Notes: generated by a model not told the origin, from the sequence alone. Counted from the first letter of the stretch, positions 51,123 to 60,582 are shown. The stretch: DNA of 64,000 nucleotides from Lacinutrix himadriensis (GCF_001418105.1 NZ_LIQI01000027.1:248001-312000), one strand, 5' to 3'. Translations and numbers: made by a program.

Positions 51123-52259
51123 TTATTTTATTCCGGCGTAATCGATTCCGGTTAGTTTGTGTATCTCATAATCGTAAGTAGAAAGATCGCTATGTTGAAA
51201 TTTGGAAATATCATCATAACCACAAGCTCTCGAAACTACTTTTATCAAATCGTTGGTAGCATCAAAAAAGTTGTGTAATTGTTTTGCCGAAGCGTCTATA
51301 ATTAATCGACTACGTAGCGATTCCTTTTGTGTTGCAATTCCTACCGGACAATTATTAGATCCGCAAGCGCGCATGCCTAAACAACCGATAGCTTGTAATG
51401 CCGAATTGGAAACCGCAATAGCGTCTGCACCTAGCATCATTGCTTTTGCGAAGTCTTCGGCAACCCGTAAACCTCCAGTAATTACCAAAGTAACGTCGGT
51501 AGCACCAACTTTATCCATATATGCTCGTGCTCTTGCTAATGCAGGAATAGTTGGCACATTAATATGATCTCTTAAAATGGTAGGAGCGGAGCCTGTTCCG
51601 CCACCACGACCATCGAGAATGATATAATCTACACCAACATCTAGTGCAAACTGAATATCTTTTTCAATATGACTTGCAGCAATTTTAAACCCTATTGGAA
51701 TACCGCCAGTACGTTCTCTTACTTTTTCTGAAAAATCTTTAAAGTCTTGTACGCTATGAAAGTTTGGATTTGCAGCTGGTGAAATTGCGGTTTCTCCTTC
51801 TTTTAATCCGCGAACGGCAGCAATTTCTGCACTTACTTTATTCCCTGGTAAATGTCCGCCAGTTCCTGTTTTTGCACCTTGACCACCTTTGAAATGAAAG
51901 GCCTGTACGTGATCTAATTTATCCCAAGAAAAACCAAATTGCGCCGAAGCTAATTCGTAAAAATATCTAGAATTACTCGCTTGTTCTTCGGGTAACATAC
52001 CACCTTCACCAGAACAAATTCCTGTTCCTGCTAATTCTGCACCTTTAGACAATGCTATTTTTGCTTCCTTAGATAAAGCACCAAAACTCATATCACTTAC
52101 AAAAAGCGGCATGTCTAGTTCTAATGGTTTTTTAGCCTTTGGACCAATAACTACTTTAGTAGCAACTTCTTCTTCATCTAACAAAGGTCTTGTCGCTAAT
52201 TGTGCTGGTAAAAACTGAATCGCATCCCATTTAGGCAACGTATTTCTATCGACTCCCAT
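51123..52259 (-). CDS. FMN glutamate-synthase-like domain (C-terminal part of split Rieske fusion)
   Basis: A 378-residue frame (the domain continues upstream) with the FMN-binding central domain of glutamate synthase: 'FVSDMSFGALSKEAKIALSKG', 'KGGQGAKTGTGGHLPG', 'LDGRGGGTGSAP' and a 3Fe-4S motif C-x5-C-x4-C (Cys293, 299, 304). No glutaminase domain is present, so the nitrogen source would be different from GltB. The coding sense extends upstream past the ATG to about 52346 ('PYTGYIKELATNGLKNLGHHG'), joining the Rieske domain in another frame. The intact gene would be about 535 residues. As it stands it is probably disrupted, or the sequence has an error. Confidence 0.8.
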   Translation of the reverse strand: MGVDRNTLPKWDAIQFLPAQLATRPLLDEEEVATKVVIGPKAKKPLELDMPLFVSDMSFGALSKEAKIALSKGAELAGTGICSGEGGMLPEEQASNSRYFYELASAQFGFSWDKLDHVQAFHFKGGQGAKTGTGGHLPGNKVSAEIAAVRGLKEGETAISPAANPNFHSVQDFKDFSEKVRERTGGIPIGFKIAASHIEKDIQFALDVGVDYIILDGRGGGTGSAPTILRDHINVPTIPALARARAYMDKVGATDVTLVITGGLRVAEDFAKAMMLGADAIAVSNSALQAIGCLGMRACGSNNCPVGIATQKESLRSRLIIDASAKQLHNFFDATNDLIKVVSRACGYDDISKFQHSDLSTYDYEIHKLTGIDYAGIK

Positions 52260-52291
52260 AGATGCGGAGAATCCGTGATGTCCAAGGTTTT

Positions 52292-52732
52292 TTAATCCGT
52301 TTGTAGCAAGCTCTTTGATATAACCAGTGTATGGTTCTGTTTCTTCGGATGTGTATCTGCATAAGCACCTAAATAAGCATCGCGATTAAAAGGTTGCGGA
52401 CTATTCACTAAATAGGCGTCAATTTCGAATGCATCGACTAGTAAATCATCGCCTTCAATTTTAGTGGAAAATTTATGAAGGACTTCTTTATTGTTATATT
52501 CTGAAACTCCTGAATCTACACGATAATCCCAGCCATGAACGCCACAAATTAGATTATGACCATCGATGTGACCGTCGGACATAAGTGCTCCTCGGTGTAA
52601 ACATCTTCCGTAAAGCACCGAAATATCCGCATCAAATTTTACGATTACTAAATCCAACCCGTTTACGAGCGCATGTTCTGGTTCTTTGTTTTTTAAGGCA
52701 CTTACCTGAGCAATTACAACTGGTTTTTTCAT
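52292..52732 (-). CDS. Rieske domain (N-terminal part of split FMN glutamate-synthase-like fusion)
   Basis: A 146-residue frame with a Rieske [2Fe-2S] domain: Cys44-x-His46 ('RCLHRGA') and Cys63-x2-His66 ('ICGVHGWD'). The linker 'NRDAYLGAYADTHP' at about 113-127 is the normal connection to the FMN domain. After that the frame goes wrong ('KKQNHTLVISK') and stops at 52292. Shifting by one base at about 52346-52348 restores the linker and the following domain. So this is the first part of one fused gene, truncated by an apparent one-base deletion. It probably begins the cluster transcript or continues it from the gene upstream. Confidence 0.82.
   Translation of the reverse strand: MKKPVVIAQVSALKNKEPEHALVNGLDLVIVKFDADISVLYGRCLHRGALMSDGHIDGHNLICGVHGWDYRVDSGVSEYNNKEVLHKFSTKIEGDDLLVDAFEIDAYLVNSPQPFNRDAYLGAYADTHPKKQNHTLVISKSLLQTD
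52346..52348 (-). other. Probable one-base deletion splitting the Rieske-FMN fusion gene
   Basis: On the minus strand ACACATCC-GAAGAAACAG reads T-H-P-E-E-T if one base is added after CC; without it the frame becomes PKKQN and stops 18 codons on. The following codons in the restored frame continue without stop into the FMN domain. Confidence 0.78.
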
Positions 52733-52765
52733 GTGATTTATAATTTATATATGTTAATAATTTAT

Positions 52766-55700
52766 TTAAAAAGCGAAACCTAATACAAAAGAAACTATTC
52801 CTCCTTCTGTACTTGAATAATATCCTGCATTAAGTGTGAAAGTTTCCAAACCGCTAATCCAAACAGAACCACCAACACTATTATGCCATTTGTTGGATGT
52901 ATCTTCTTCTAACCAAACACGACCATAATCATAACCTCCAGTTATTCCATATTTTGCAGGTATAATACTCGTATTCAAATCACCTATTTTAAGTCTTAAA
53001 TCGGTACTATGAAATGTGGAGTATTTACCTATAAAACGTTCTTTTCTATATCCTCGTAGATTTTCACCTCCACCTAATTGTGCGGCATGATATAGTTCAA
53101 AATCATCTCCAAGAATGGCTTCTCCACCAATTTTTGTGGCTAATACCAAACTAGCACTTTTATTTAATTTATGGTTTATTGCTAAAAACGGTTTTATATA
53201 ACCAAAAGCATTTTTTTTATTTGCTTCGTCAATTGCTGCTTTATATCCAGCTGTTATTCCTACATTTAATCCTAGAGTTGGATACGCAATATCATTTTTA
53301 TTTTTAAAACTGTAATTGACTTCACTTCCAAGATACGTTTGTTTTTCGAAAAGACTTGCATTTGCAGGTAGTGCATTAATGAATCTATCGGCTACGTTTT
53401 CAACTTCAAAAGACTCTACTAAAGGTTTAAAATAAAACGAACCTCCATATTTTCCTTCCCATATTAATGAAACAGCAGCACTCCATTTTCTTATGCTTAC
53501 TCTATTAAAGTCAATTTCTACATCCTCTTTATCATAAATGGTTTCATTTCCATAACCAAAGAAGTTTTGTGCAAAATTTGGACTGGTATACTGACCTTCA
53601 ACACCAAAATTCCAGTGATGAAAAATATTTGAAAATTCCCCTTTATATGATAAATCATACCCAGAGTTTCCTGTGTAAAAAGCAGCACTAATACTATGTC
53701 TATAAGTATACGGATTTCGTTGCAGTCCGTAAAAAGCAAAATTATTAAGCACGCCAATTTTCACTCCATCATCCGGGTTAAATCCTAACAGCGGTAAAAT
53801 TTGATTAAAATTATGCTTTACCTTTTTATGATCATAATTGTTGATTTCATAATCGTCTACTAACCATTTTTTGGATTTTTTATTTACGATCGTATTTTCT
53901 TTACTTTTATAATCATAAAGCTTTACTTTTTTCGTGTTTTTAAAATCATAGGTATCGTTTTTCTTTCCACCTACGATTCTAATTTTGATAAGATCATTAC
54001 CTTGACCTTGAACAACAAAAGTATCTTTTCCATCTAGTCCGTAAATCCATATTTCTTTGGTAATGTCTTTGGAAAAGGTTTTATCTAAAAGGCCTAAATC
54101 TTTGCGAATTATTTTTATTGAAGTTTCTCCATTAGGAAGACGTGTTATTGTGAATTCATCCGATTTCTGAGTGCCAACAATGACTTCAAATTTGTTTAAA
54201 TATTTATAATAGGCTTTTGCTATTTTCATTAAATTAGCGCGTCTTCCTTTAAGTTTTTCTTTTATATTCGAAACAATTTCTCCGCTAACTTCTTTAGGGA
54301 ACGCTTCAAAAGCTTTTTCTATAGTTTCATCTTTCAGGTTGTCTTGTATGTGTTGTACTTGTTTTTCCCATTCGTCCCAATTTGAAGTATTAATTAACAT
54401 TAAATCTAAATGATAAGGGGAAGTGGCTAACCATTTTACACTTCTAATTTCCTCATCGTAGGATTGCATTTTACGAAGAGCAGGTACAGAACGTGTTAAA
54501 AAAGAAATAAGAGCGCCATCATATTTTGAAAACGCTTGATCTCTATCTCTAGGAATTGGTTTACAATAAGAGGTTCCATCTTCATCTTCGAAGAAAGCCC
54601 AACGCCATTGGTCTTCATGTCTGTCCCAATCTCCTAAAAGCATATCAAAAAGTCGTGCTTTAATATAGGAAGGTTCATCTACAACCGACTTTCCTGTTTT
54701 ATGAATTTCTTGCAATACGTCTGCTGTACTAAGTATGTCTTTAGGTTTTCCAAAACTATTTAATCCTGCTTGCGTACTTCCTACGTGTTCCTCTATCATA
54801 TATAACTCATCTCCAAAATCATCATTAAATATACCTAGTGTTTTTTGCTTAGGTATATAGTATAATACAGGGTTCGTGTGATTAACATTTACCGCTTTTG
54901 ATAATGCTCCTATAGCAAATGGAGCATAGGGATTTGATGTGGTGTAAAAATCGGATAAAAAGGTGTCAATAGCGGTATCATCCAAAGTGTTATCTATAAA
55001 AGTTTCAGGAAATAGATTTGCTTGAAGAAATTTAGTAGTACTTTTTTTTAGCGCACGCATTACAAATTGTTTTCCGTTTTTATCTTCCAATCTAAGTGAT
55101 TTTGATTGTTGACCACCACCTCTTTTTATAGGAGAAAGTCCTCCCAATAATGTGTCTAATAGCACTACGGGAACATTTACTTCTGTTCCATAAAAGTCTC
55201 TATAATGTTTTCCCCAAAGGGTTTTGTATAAGCTACTTTTATCTATTGCTTCTTTGGTATAGATGGATGCCGACTGCGTTTTAGGAAAATTTTCTTTAAA
55301 CGTATAATGAACTTCATCATCCACTCCTTTTAAAATATTAGACTTAAAGACTTCCGTAGAAGTACCCTTTTTTACTGTATAGTATTTAACGAGAACTTCA
55401 CCAGAATTATAAATCTCTAATTTAGCATACCCGTTTTCCGCTAATCCAAACTCTCCCGGACTAACATTACCTACATTTTTAGTTTTTCCAGCGGCACCAC
55501 TTATAATTTGTGGGACACCATTATTTATAAATTGTAAATTTTTGTCTTTTCCAGATAAAAAAATAATATTGTCTACGCCTTGACTAATTGTTTTTAATCT
55601 ATTTCTTAATTTTCTATATTCCTTATTCTGAAAATCTTGTGCATGTATTCCTCCAACATTATGCCATAAACCTTGTTTGGTATTTGTTTCTATGGGATGA

Positions 55701-56290
55701 TGCAAAGCCACAAGAATTATTTTACCATGCGCTTTTTTAATTCTATTTTCAAATTCTAAAAAGAATAAGGTTCTGTTTTTAACTTCACTCGTTTCATTGA
55801 TATAAGTAGCCTTATTCCAATCTTCTAAAAACCATTGTGTATCTATAGTGATAAGAACAATGTTTTCTGAAATATTCTTATGTTTTATTGCTTCACTTTT
55901 ATCTGGATAAAATTTAGAATCGCTATTTTTTTGAATATATTTTTCTACAGACTGAACACCTTTATGTCCATTAATTGACCATTCGTTTGCTCCAGGTATA
56001 AAAAAAGATTCTCCTTCGAATGAAGATAAAGTATTCAGTTGGGAATCTATACTGCTTTTAAAATCGGAATTTAAATACTTCGCATTTATCGAATTTCCTA
56101 AAAATAATAACATCGGGTTTTCTGATTTTTCAGAATTTTTGATGATTTCAGATAATACCTCTGTATTATCCACTGTACCTGTATTACCAATTAAATAAAT
56201 CGACTTATCCATTTGTTGCCCCAAAACGATGGAGTTTATTAGTAAGAATATATAGAGGATTTTTTTTTTACTATTATTAAAAATGTTCAT
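52766..56290 (-). CDS. Giant OM protein: degenerate phosphoesterase, kinase-like region, Omp85-like barrel
   Basis: A 1174-residue exported protein (signal peptide to 'VLGQQ'). Residues ~27-305 follow the calcineurin-like phosphoesterase fold, but the metal motifs are degraded: 'FLGNSIN' for GDxxD, 'PGANEW' for GNHD, 'LHHP' kept, 'SGKDKN' for GHxH. Residues ~340-700 have a region with 'FVMRALKK' (Lys415/416), 'LLGDWDRHEDQWRW' (553-564) and 'IPRDRDQAFSKYDG' (579-592), reminiscent of the catalytic DRH and metal-binding segments of Fam20/HipA-type atypical kinases; this is inference. The last ~300 residues are beta strands of a BamA/Omp85-type barrel ending 'GGIVSFVLGFAF'. The barrel would anchor the rest at the cell surface. 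Confidence 0.72.
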   Translation of the reverse strand: MNIFNNSKKKILYIFLLINSIVLGQQMDKSIYLIGNTGTVDNTEVLSEIIKNSEKSENPMLLFLGNSINAKYLNSDFKSSIDSQLNTLSSFEGESFFIPGANEWSINGHKGVQSVEKYIQKNSDSKFYPDKSEAIKHKNISENIVLITIDTQWFLEDWNKATYINETSEVKNRTLFFLEFENRIKKAHGKIILVALHHPIETNTKQGLWHNVGGIHAQDFQNKEYRKLRNRLKTISQGVDNIIFLSGKDKNLQFINNGVPQIISGAAGKTKNVGNVSPGEFGLAENGYAKLEIYNSGEVLVKYYTVKKGTSTEVFKSNILKGVDDEVHYTFKENFPKTQSASIYTKEAIDKSSLYKTLWGKHYRDFYGTEVNVPVVLLDTLLGGLSPIKRGGGQQSKSLRLEDKNGKQFVMRALKKSTTKFLQANLFPETFIDNTLDDTAIDTFLSDFYTTSNPYAPFAIGALSKAVNVNHTNPVLYYIPKQKTLGIFNDDFGDELYMIEEHVGSTQAGLNSFGKPKDILSTADVLQEIHKTGKSVVDEPSYIKARLFDMLLGDWDRHEDQWRWAFFEDEDGTSYCKPIPRDRDQAFSKYDGALISFLTRSVPALRKMQSYDEEIRSVKWLATSPYHLDLMLINTSNWDEWEKQVQHIQDNLKDETIEKAFEAFPKEVSGEIVSNIKEKLKGRRANLMKIAKAYYKYLNKFEVIVGTQKSDEFTITRLPNGETSIKIIRKDLGLLDKTFSKDITKEIWIYGLDGKDTFVVQGQGNDLIKIRIVGGKKNDTYDFKNTKKVKLYDYKSKENTIVNKKSKKWLVDDYEINNYDHKKVKHNFNQILPLLGFNPDDGVKIGVLNNFAFYGLQRNPYTYRHSISAAFYTGNSGYDLSYKGEFSNIFHHWNFGVEGQYTSPNFAQNFFGYGNETIYDKEDVEIDFNRVSIRKWSAAVSLIWEGKYGGSFYFKPLVESFEVENVADRFINALPANASLFEKQTYLGSEVNYSFKNKNDIAYPTLGLNVGITAGYKAAIDEANKKNAFGYIKPFLAINHKLNKSASLVLATKIGGEAILGDDFELYHAAQLGGGENLRGYRKERFIGKYSTFHSTDLRLKIGDLNTSIIPAKYGITGGYDYGRVWLEEDTSNKWHNSVGGSVWISGLETFTLNAGYYSSTEGGIVSFVLGFAF

Positions 56291-56664
56291 GATTTTTTTA
56301 ATTTAAGGGAATATATTTTTAAAATAATTAAAGTACTAAAAAGCACTAAAGAATAGTAACACATTGGTGTACCGGATGCTGTTTTAGGGCATTCGGCATT
56401 TCCTGTAAACTGCATTATGGAAGCCACTAAAGCAATGCCGCCTGCAAGTCCGGTAAAAATAAAATACAAGACATTGGCTTTTTGTAATAGATGTGCTATT
56501 AGTGGAATCACAAAACAAATAAAAACCACCAAACACATAGGAATGTGCATTATTTTAGGGCAACCTTCGCCTGTTTTAAATTCTTCAATAACTAATCCGC
56601 CAGCACCAAATAATCCTATAATGAGGACACTAAGAATACTATAATATAGGAAAATTTTTATCAA
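56287..56664 (-). CDS. Four-helix membrane protein with repeated CPK...PMC motif
   Basis: A 125-residue protein with four hydrophobic segments. After segments 1 and 3 it has two similar extracytoplasmic motifs, 'EGCPKIMHIPMC' and 'AECPKTASGTPMC', giving four Cys that could form disulfides or bind metal. The start overlaps the stop of nothing but its stop overlaps the ATG of the giant OM-protein gene by four bases, so translation is coupled. Unknown function; placement suggests a helper for the surface protein. Confidence 0.65.
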   Translation of the reverse strand: MIKIFLYYSILSVLIIGLFGAGGLVIEEFKTGEGCPKIMHIPMCLVVFICFVIPLIAHLLQKANVLYFIFTGLAGGIALVASIMQFTGNAECPKTASGTPMCYYSLVLFSTLIILKIYSLKLKKS

Positions 56665-56667
56665 AAT

Positions 56668-58320
56668 CTATAACGCTTCTTCTGGTGTTTCTATAACTTC
56701 TTCTTGTTTTACCACTGCAGATTTCAAATCCATAATGGTATTGATTTCCGGATTATCGATACTAATTTCCATATCGTTTGTTAACCAGATTTTAATGTTG
56801 GTGACCTTGGTATCTTCTCCTAATCCGAATTGCAGCAATGCCGTTTGATCACTCGCTAAACCTTCACCAGATACCAGCCATTCGGTTAGTGTTTTGGTTG
56901 GCGTTGTAACAGTTACTTTTGCACCTTGTACTTGCACAGATTCTCCTAAATCTACTTGTAGGTAATTGTTGGTTCCGCCTTTATTAATATAGGCTAGTGA
57001 AGGTGTATCAATATTTACCCAAATCATATCCAAATAGCCATCTTGGTTAAAATCACTTACTAAAGAAGTAATGGCGTAATACGGATTCACAACACCACTT
57101 TTTTCTTCGGTTGGCGCGAAAGTTCCATCTTCTTTTTGCACTAAGAATCTACTAGGCAATCTAAAGAGTTTATTCGGCGCTAAATCCACATAGTTTTCAG
57201 CAACCATTAAATCTTGTAAACCGTCGTTATTCATATCGGCAAAGGTACAACCCCAAGAAAATTCGTAATCTGCAATTTTAGTTTCTTCGGCAGTATCTGT
57301 AAATTTAAAATCCCCATCATTTCTAAAAAGAATCCACTTTTCATTAAATAAAGAAGCGTCTTTAATATCTCCTTTAGCCAAAGCTCTTGGCAAGGTACTT
57401 CCGGTATTAGAAAACATAAAATCTACCAAACCATCATTGTTGTAATCGCCAACCGCTAATCCCATTGGATATGCAAATTTTTTGGTTAACGGATTTGGCA
57501 TCATCGTATAGGTAAGATCGCCATTATTTTTATAGGTTCTTGCTTCTCCAGTATCATGAACCACTACTAAATCTAGCCAAGTATCGTTATCGATATCCAC
57601 TAAAACACCTTGAAACGTATTATGCACATAATCTAAACCAGCTTCTTTAGTAATACTTATAAAGTTTTCATTTCCCGTATTTAAAAGTAATTCACTAGTA
57701 GATCCATAGGTGTAATCTTCAAAAATGGTTTGGCCTTCCATAAGCTCTTTTTTAAGATAAGTAGCCATGAAAACATCTAAATCCCCATCTTTATCAATAT
57801 CTCCAACCGTTAATCCTGCAGGTGTTGATTTTTCATTGATAGGTGTATCGATTTTTTTAACGGTGAATTTTCCGTTGGTGTTGTAATAAATGGTTAATCC
57901 GTCTTCTCTACCTAGAATAATATCCGTAAAACCGTTATTGTCAAAATCGGCAGAAACGACACCAACAGTGGTTAGTGTATTTTCTTTTTTAGGTAGATTC
58001 ACTTCGGAAGAAATATTGACAAATTTATTATCTCGGTATGCAAAAATAGCATCCTCTTGAAACATACCACCTCCAAAAAATACTTCGTCTATATTATCAT
58101 TATTAATATCAATTAAAGCGGAAGGTGCAATTGGCAAAGATTTATCGCCATTATATTGATGTTTAAAATCGAGAGCAATTGCTTCAAATTGAGGAATTTT
58201 ATTATCGGCTATACTGATATCGTATTTATCGGAAACGGAATCTCTCCAGAAAAAGCCAAGTACAAGTACTAATAGTAAAAGGATTAATATTCCGGTGTAT
58301 TTTAAAATTTTCTTAAGCAT
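56668..58320 (-). CDS. CRTAC1 family protein (FG-GAP/VCBS repeats, ASPIC-UnbV end)
   Basis: A 550-residue envelope protein with an N-terminal membrane anchor ('LKYTGILILLLLVLVLGFFW'). FG-GAP/VCBS repeats fill residues ~60-440, with Ca-binding loops such as 'DIDKDGDLDVF', 'DFDNNGFTDI' and 'DYNNDGLVDF'. The end ('YLQVDLGESVQVQGAKVTVTTP...LQFGLGEDTKVTNIKIWL', in parts) is an ASPIC/UnbV domain. It should form a Ca-stabilised beta-propeller in the periplasm or on the surface. It is three bases upstream of the four-helix gene on the same transcript. Confidence 0.85.
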   Translation of the reverse strand: MLKKILKYTGILILLLLVLVLGFFWRDSVSDKYDISIADNKIPQFEAIALDFKHQYNGDKSLPIAPSALIDINNDNIDEVFFGGGMFQEDAIFAYRDNKFVNISSEVNLPKKENTLTTVGVVSADFDNNGFTDIILGREDGLTIYYNTNGKFTVKKIDTPINEKSTPAGLTVGDIDKDGDLDVFMATYLKKELMEGQTIFEDYTYGSTSELLLNTGNENFISITKEAGLDYVHNTFQGVLVDIDNDTWLDLVVVHDTGEARTYKNNGDLTYTMMPNPLTKKFAYPMGLAVGDYNNDGLVDFMFSNTGSTLPRALAKGDIKDASLFNEKWILFRNDGDFKFTDTAEETKIADYEFSWGCTFADMNNDGLQDLMVAENYVDLAPNKLFRLPSRFLVQKEDGTFAPTEEKSGVVNPYYAITSLVSDFNQDGYLDMIWVNIDTPSLAYINKGGTNNYLQVDLGESVQVQGAKVTVTTPTKTLTEWLVSGEGLASDQTALLQFGLGEDTKVTNIKIWLTNDMEISIDNPEINTIMDLKSAVVKQEEVIETPEEAL

Positions 58321-58978
58321 TTTGAGGTGTTTTAGTGTATGTATTTAGTTGATATAGGGATAATGTAAAAAGGATAAAATGGGTGACATTCATTAAGATA
58401 GGAAGCATATGTTTTCCTAAAGAAGGAATTAGTTTTCCTAAAACGACTAATAAAAGCAGTATTACAATAGGGTTAAAAATAGCGACCCACTTCTTATAAT
58501 AAGTGCCTCCTTTTAGGATAGCGATAACAAAAACAACAGATAGCGATGCAATGATGATACGAAGTGCTTTTACTAAAATCTCCATGTGACTGGTATAATC
58601 TGCTAATAGATTCTGGTAGATAGTGGGATCCATAGTACCTTTTAAATGTACGATGTTACCGATAGATGCTCTGGATCCAATCCAAATTCCTCCAACAGCA
58701 AAAGCGATAAAACCTATTGCTAAAACGAGTCTTGCTAACGTTTCGTTTCCAGATTTTAGCATTCGGTAGATGTGTAGGTATCCAGCAAAATAAAAAGGCA
58801 AACCAATAACTGCCAAGAAATGTCCGGTTGTAAGATTCTCTAAGGTAACATATTTGAAAAATGCATACTCCTCAGCATGCTCTAAAATGTGTGGGGAATA
58901 GTGTAAAAAGTATTCGCCTAATCCCACAAGAATAGAGGCGAGAAGGCCTAAGTAGCCTAAAGTTTTGGTTAATTTCAT
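58313..58978 (-). CDS. Six-helix membrane protein, possibly DUF6796
   Basis: A 221-residue inner-membrane protein with about six hydrophobic segments. Features: 'GLGEYFLHYSPHILEHAEEY' (two His near the membrane), 'GIWIGSRASIGNIVHLKG' in the middle. It overlaps the start of the CRTAC1 gene by eight bases and heads the minus-strand run. The family label DUF6796 is a weak recollection. No function assigned. Confidence 0.6.
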   Translation of the reverse strand: MKLTKTLGYLGLLASILVGLGEYFLHYSPHILEHAEEYAFFKYVTLENLTTGHFLAVIGLPFYFAGYLHIYRMLKSGNETLARLVLAIGFIAFAVGGIWIGSRASIGNIVHLKGTMDPTIYQNLLADYTSHMEILVKALRIIIASLSVVFVIAILKGGTYYKKWVAIFNPIVILLLLVVLGKLIPSLGKHMLPILMNVTHFILFTLSLYQLNTYTKTPQNA

Positions 58979-59239
58979 TTAGTAATAATGGGTTAGTTCT
59001 TGGTTTTGTCGACAAATGTTAAAATTCCTTACCAAATAAAATAGAATACTAATAATAAAGGGATTACAAGGATAAAGTGCTTGCATTTTTAGGGAATTTC
59101 TAATTATGGGATACAACGCAAAAATCCCATCGATAAAACAAGGCTTTTGGTATAGACAATTCCCGCAAACATCTATTACTGTTTTATAGTAGTAACTATA
59201 ATTTCACCTTTGAAGTATTAAAACCAAACATTCAAAAAA
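58979..59239. promoter_or_regulatory. Divergent region before the efflux operon
   Basis: About 260 bases between the minus-strand run and the TolC gene. CACCTTTG at 59206-59213 is a weak -7 element for the plus strand. No clear element for the minus strand is seen. Confidence 0.4.
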
Positions 59240-60571
59240 ATGAAATTATATCTAATCCTAGCAAGTCTATTCTTCGTGCAGTTCTCTTTTGCGCAAGATG
59301 CTACTACAGCAACAATACCAAAAGTATGGTCCTTAGAAGATTGCATTACGTATGCTCTTGAAAACAACATCACGGTTAAAGATGCAGCCTTAAATAAGGA
59401 CATTGCCGAAATAGATTATAGCAAAGCGAAATCGTCTAGACTGCCTAATTTATTTGGTAGTGCTTCTCAAAATTTTTCTAGCGGAAATACCATCGATCCT
59501 ATTACAAGTAGTTATGTCACCGATCAAATAAACAGTACCAATGTTGGTATTAACAGTTCGATGACTTTGTTTCAAGGGAATCAATTGAACAATCAAATTA
59601 AACAAAATAAACTGTTCTTAGCGCAAAGTGTTTTTCAAGAAGAAGTAGAAAAAAATAACATTGCTTTAAATATTCTTGAAGTGTATTTACAAACGCTGTA
59701 CAGTAAAGAAAGTATCGCTATTGCGGAAAACAATGTAACCGCTTCCGAAAAAGAAGTAGAAAGAGCAAAAGCACGTTTAGATGCAGGAACCATTGCTTTA
59801 AGTGATTATACTGAAGCCCAAAGTCAGACAGCAACAAACAAATATAATGTGATTGCAGCTAAAAATGATTACCAACAATATATCATTCAGCTAAAACAAT
59901 TATTAGAATTATCTCCTTTAGAAGATATAGAGATTCAAACTATAGATGAAAACATGGATTTAGTAAATCTAGAATTGGATAAAATGAAGGTCTATACCAA
60001 TGCGCTTGGTTTTCTTCCTGAAATACAATCTAGTATTCTAAATATTGAAGCCAATAAGAAAGAATTAGATATTGCTAAAGGTGCTTATTTACCAACCTTA
60101 TCCTTATCTGGAAGTATTGGTTCTGGTTTCACAAGTATTAATGATAATACCTTTTCCGATCAGTTTGATATTAATTTCAATCAGAAAATTGGACTGTCAT
60201 TAAGTATTCCAATATTCAATAGAAACCAAACCAAAGCAGCGGTTAAAACGGCAAACATCAATATTGAAAAAGCGGAAATTCAAAAACAAAGCACAGAAAA
60301 AGAAATCTATAAAAAAGTAGAAACGGCATATCAAAATGCAGTATCTGCGCAAGAGCAAGTTATTGCTTCGGAAGCTTCCAAAATAGCAGCAGAGCAATCG
60401 TATAAACTAGCACAAAAGAAATATGAATTAGGAGGTTTAAGTACTACCGATTTAGTGATTAGTCAAAATACATTTACTAATGCACAGCAAAACTATTTAC
60501 AATCGAAATACTTAAACATTTTATACCACCAATTATTACAATTTTACCAAGGAAACGATATCCAACTTTAA
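59240..60571 (+). CDS. TolC family outer-membrane efflux protein
   Basis: A 443-residue outer-membrane factor with signal peptide ('KLYLILASLFFVQFSFAQ'). Two long helical hairpin regions with repeated pattern ('NIALNILEVYLQTLYSKESIAIAENNV' and 'IYKKVETAYQNAVSAQEQ', given in part) and beta parts ('LSLSGSIGSGFTS') fit TolC. It would form the exit channel of the tripartite efflux pump made with the next three genes. Confidence 0.9.
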   Translation: MKLYLILASLFFVQFSFAQDATTATIPKVWSLEDCITYALENNITVKDAALNKDIAEIDYSKAKSSRLPNLFGSASQNFSSGNTIDPITSSYVTDQINSTNVGINSSMTLFQGNQLNNQIKQNKLFLAQSVFQEEVEKNNIALNILEVYLQTLYSKESIAIAENNVTASEKEVERAKARLDAGTIALSDYTEAQSQTATNKYNVIAAKNDYQQYIIQLKQLLELSPLEDIEIQTIDENMDLVNLELDKMKVYTNALGFLPEIQSSILNIEANKKELDIAKGAYLPTLSLSGSIGSGFTSINDNTFSDQFDINFNQKIGLSLSIPIFNRNQTKAAVKTANINIEKAEIQKQSTEKEIYKKVETAYQNAVSAQEQVIASEASKIAAEQSYKLAQKKYELGGLSTTDLVISQNTFTNAQQNYLQSKYLNILYHQLLQFYQGNDIQL

Positions 60572-60582
60572 TTCAAAAAATT

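Noticed and set aside
52292-52360. Programmed -1 ribosomal frameshift in the Rieske-FMN gene
   Set aside because: No X-XXY-YYZ slippery heptamer at the junction (CATCCGAAGAAACAG on the minus strand) and no evident downstream stem-loop, so a deletion or sequence error is simpler.
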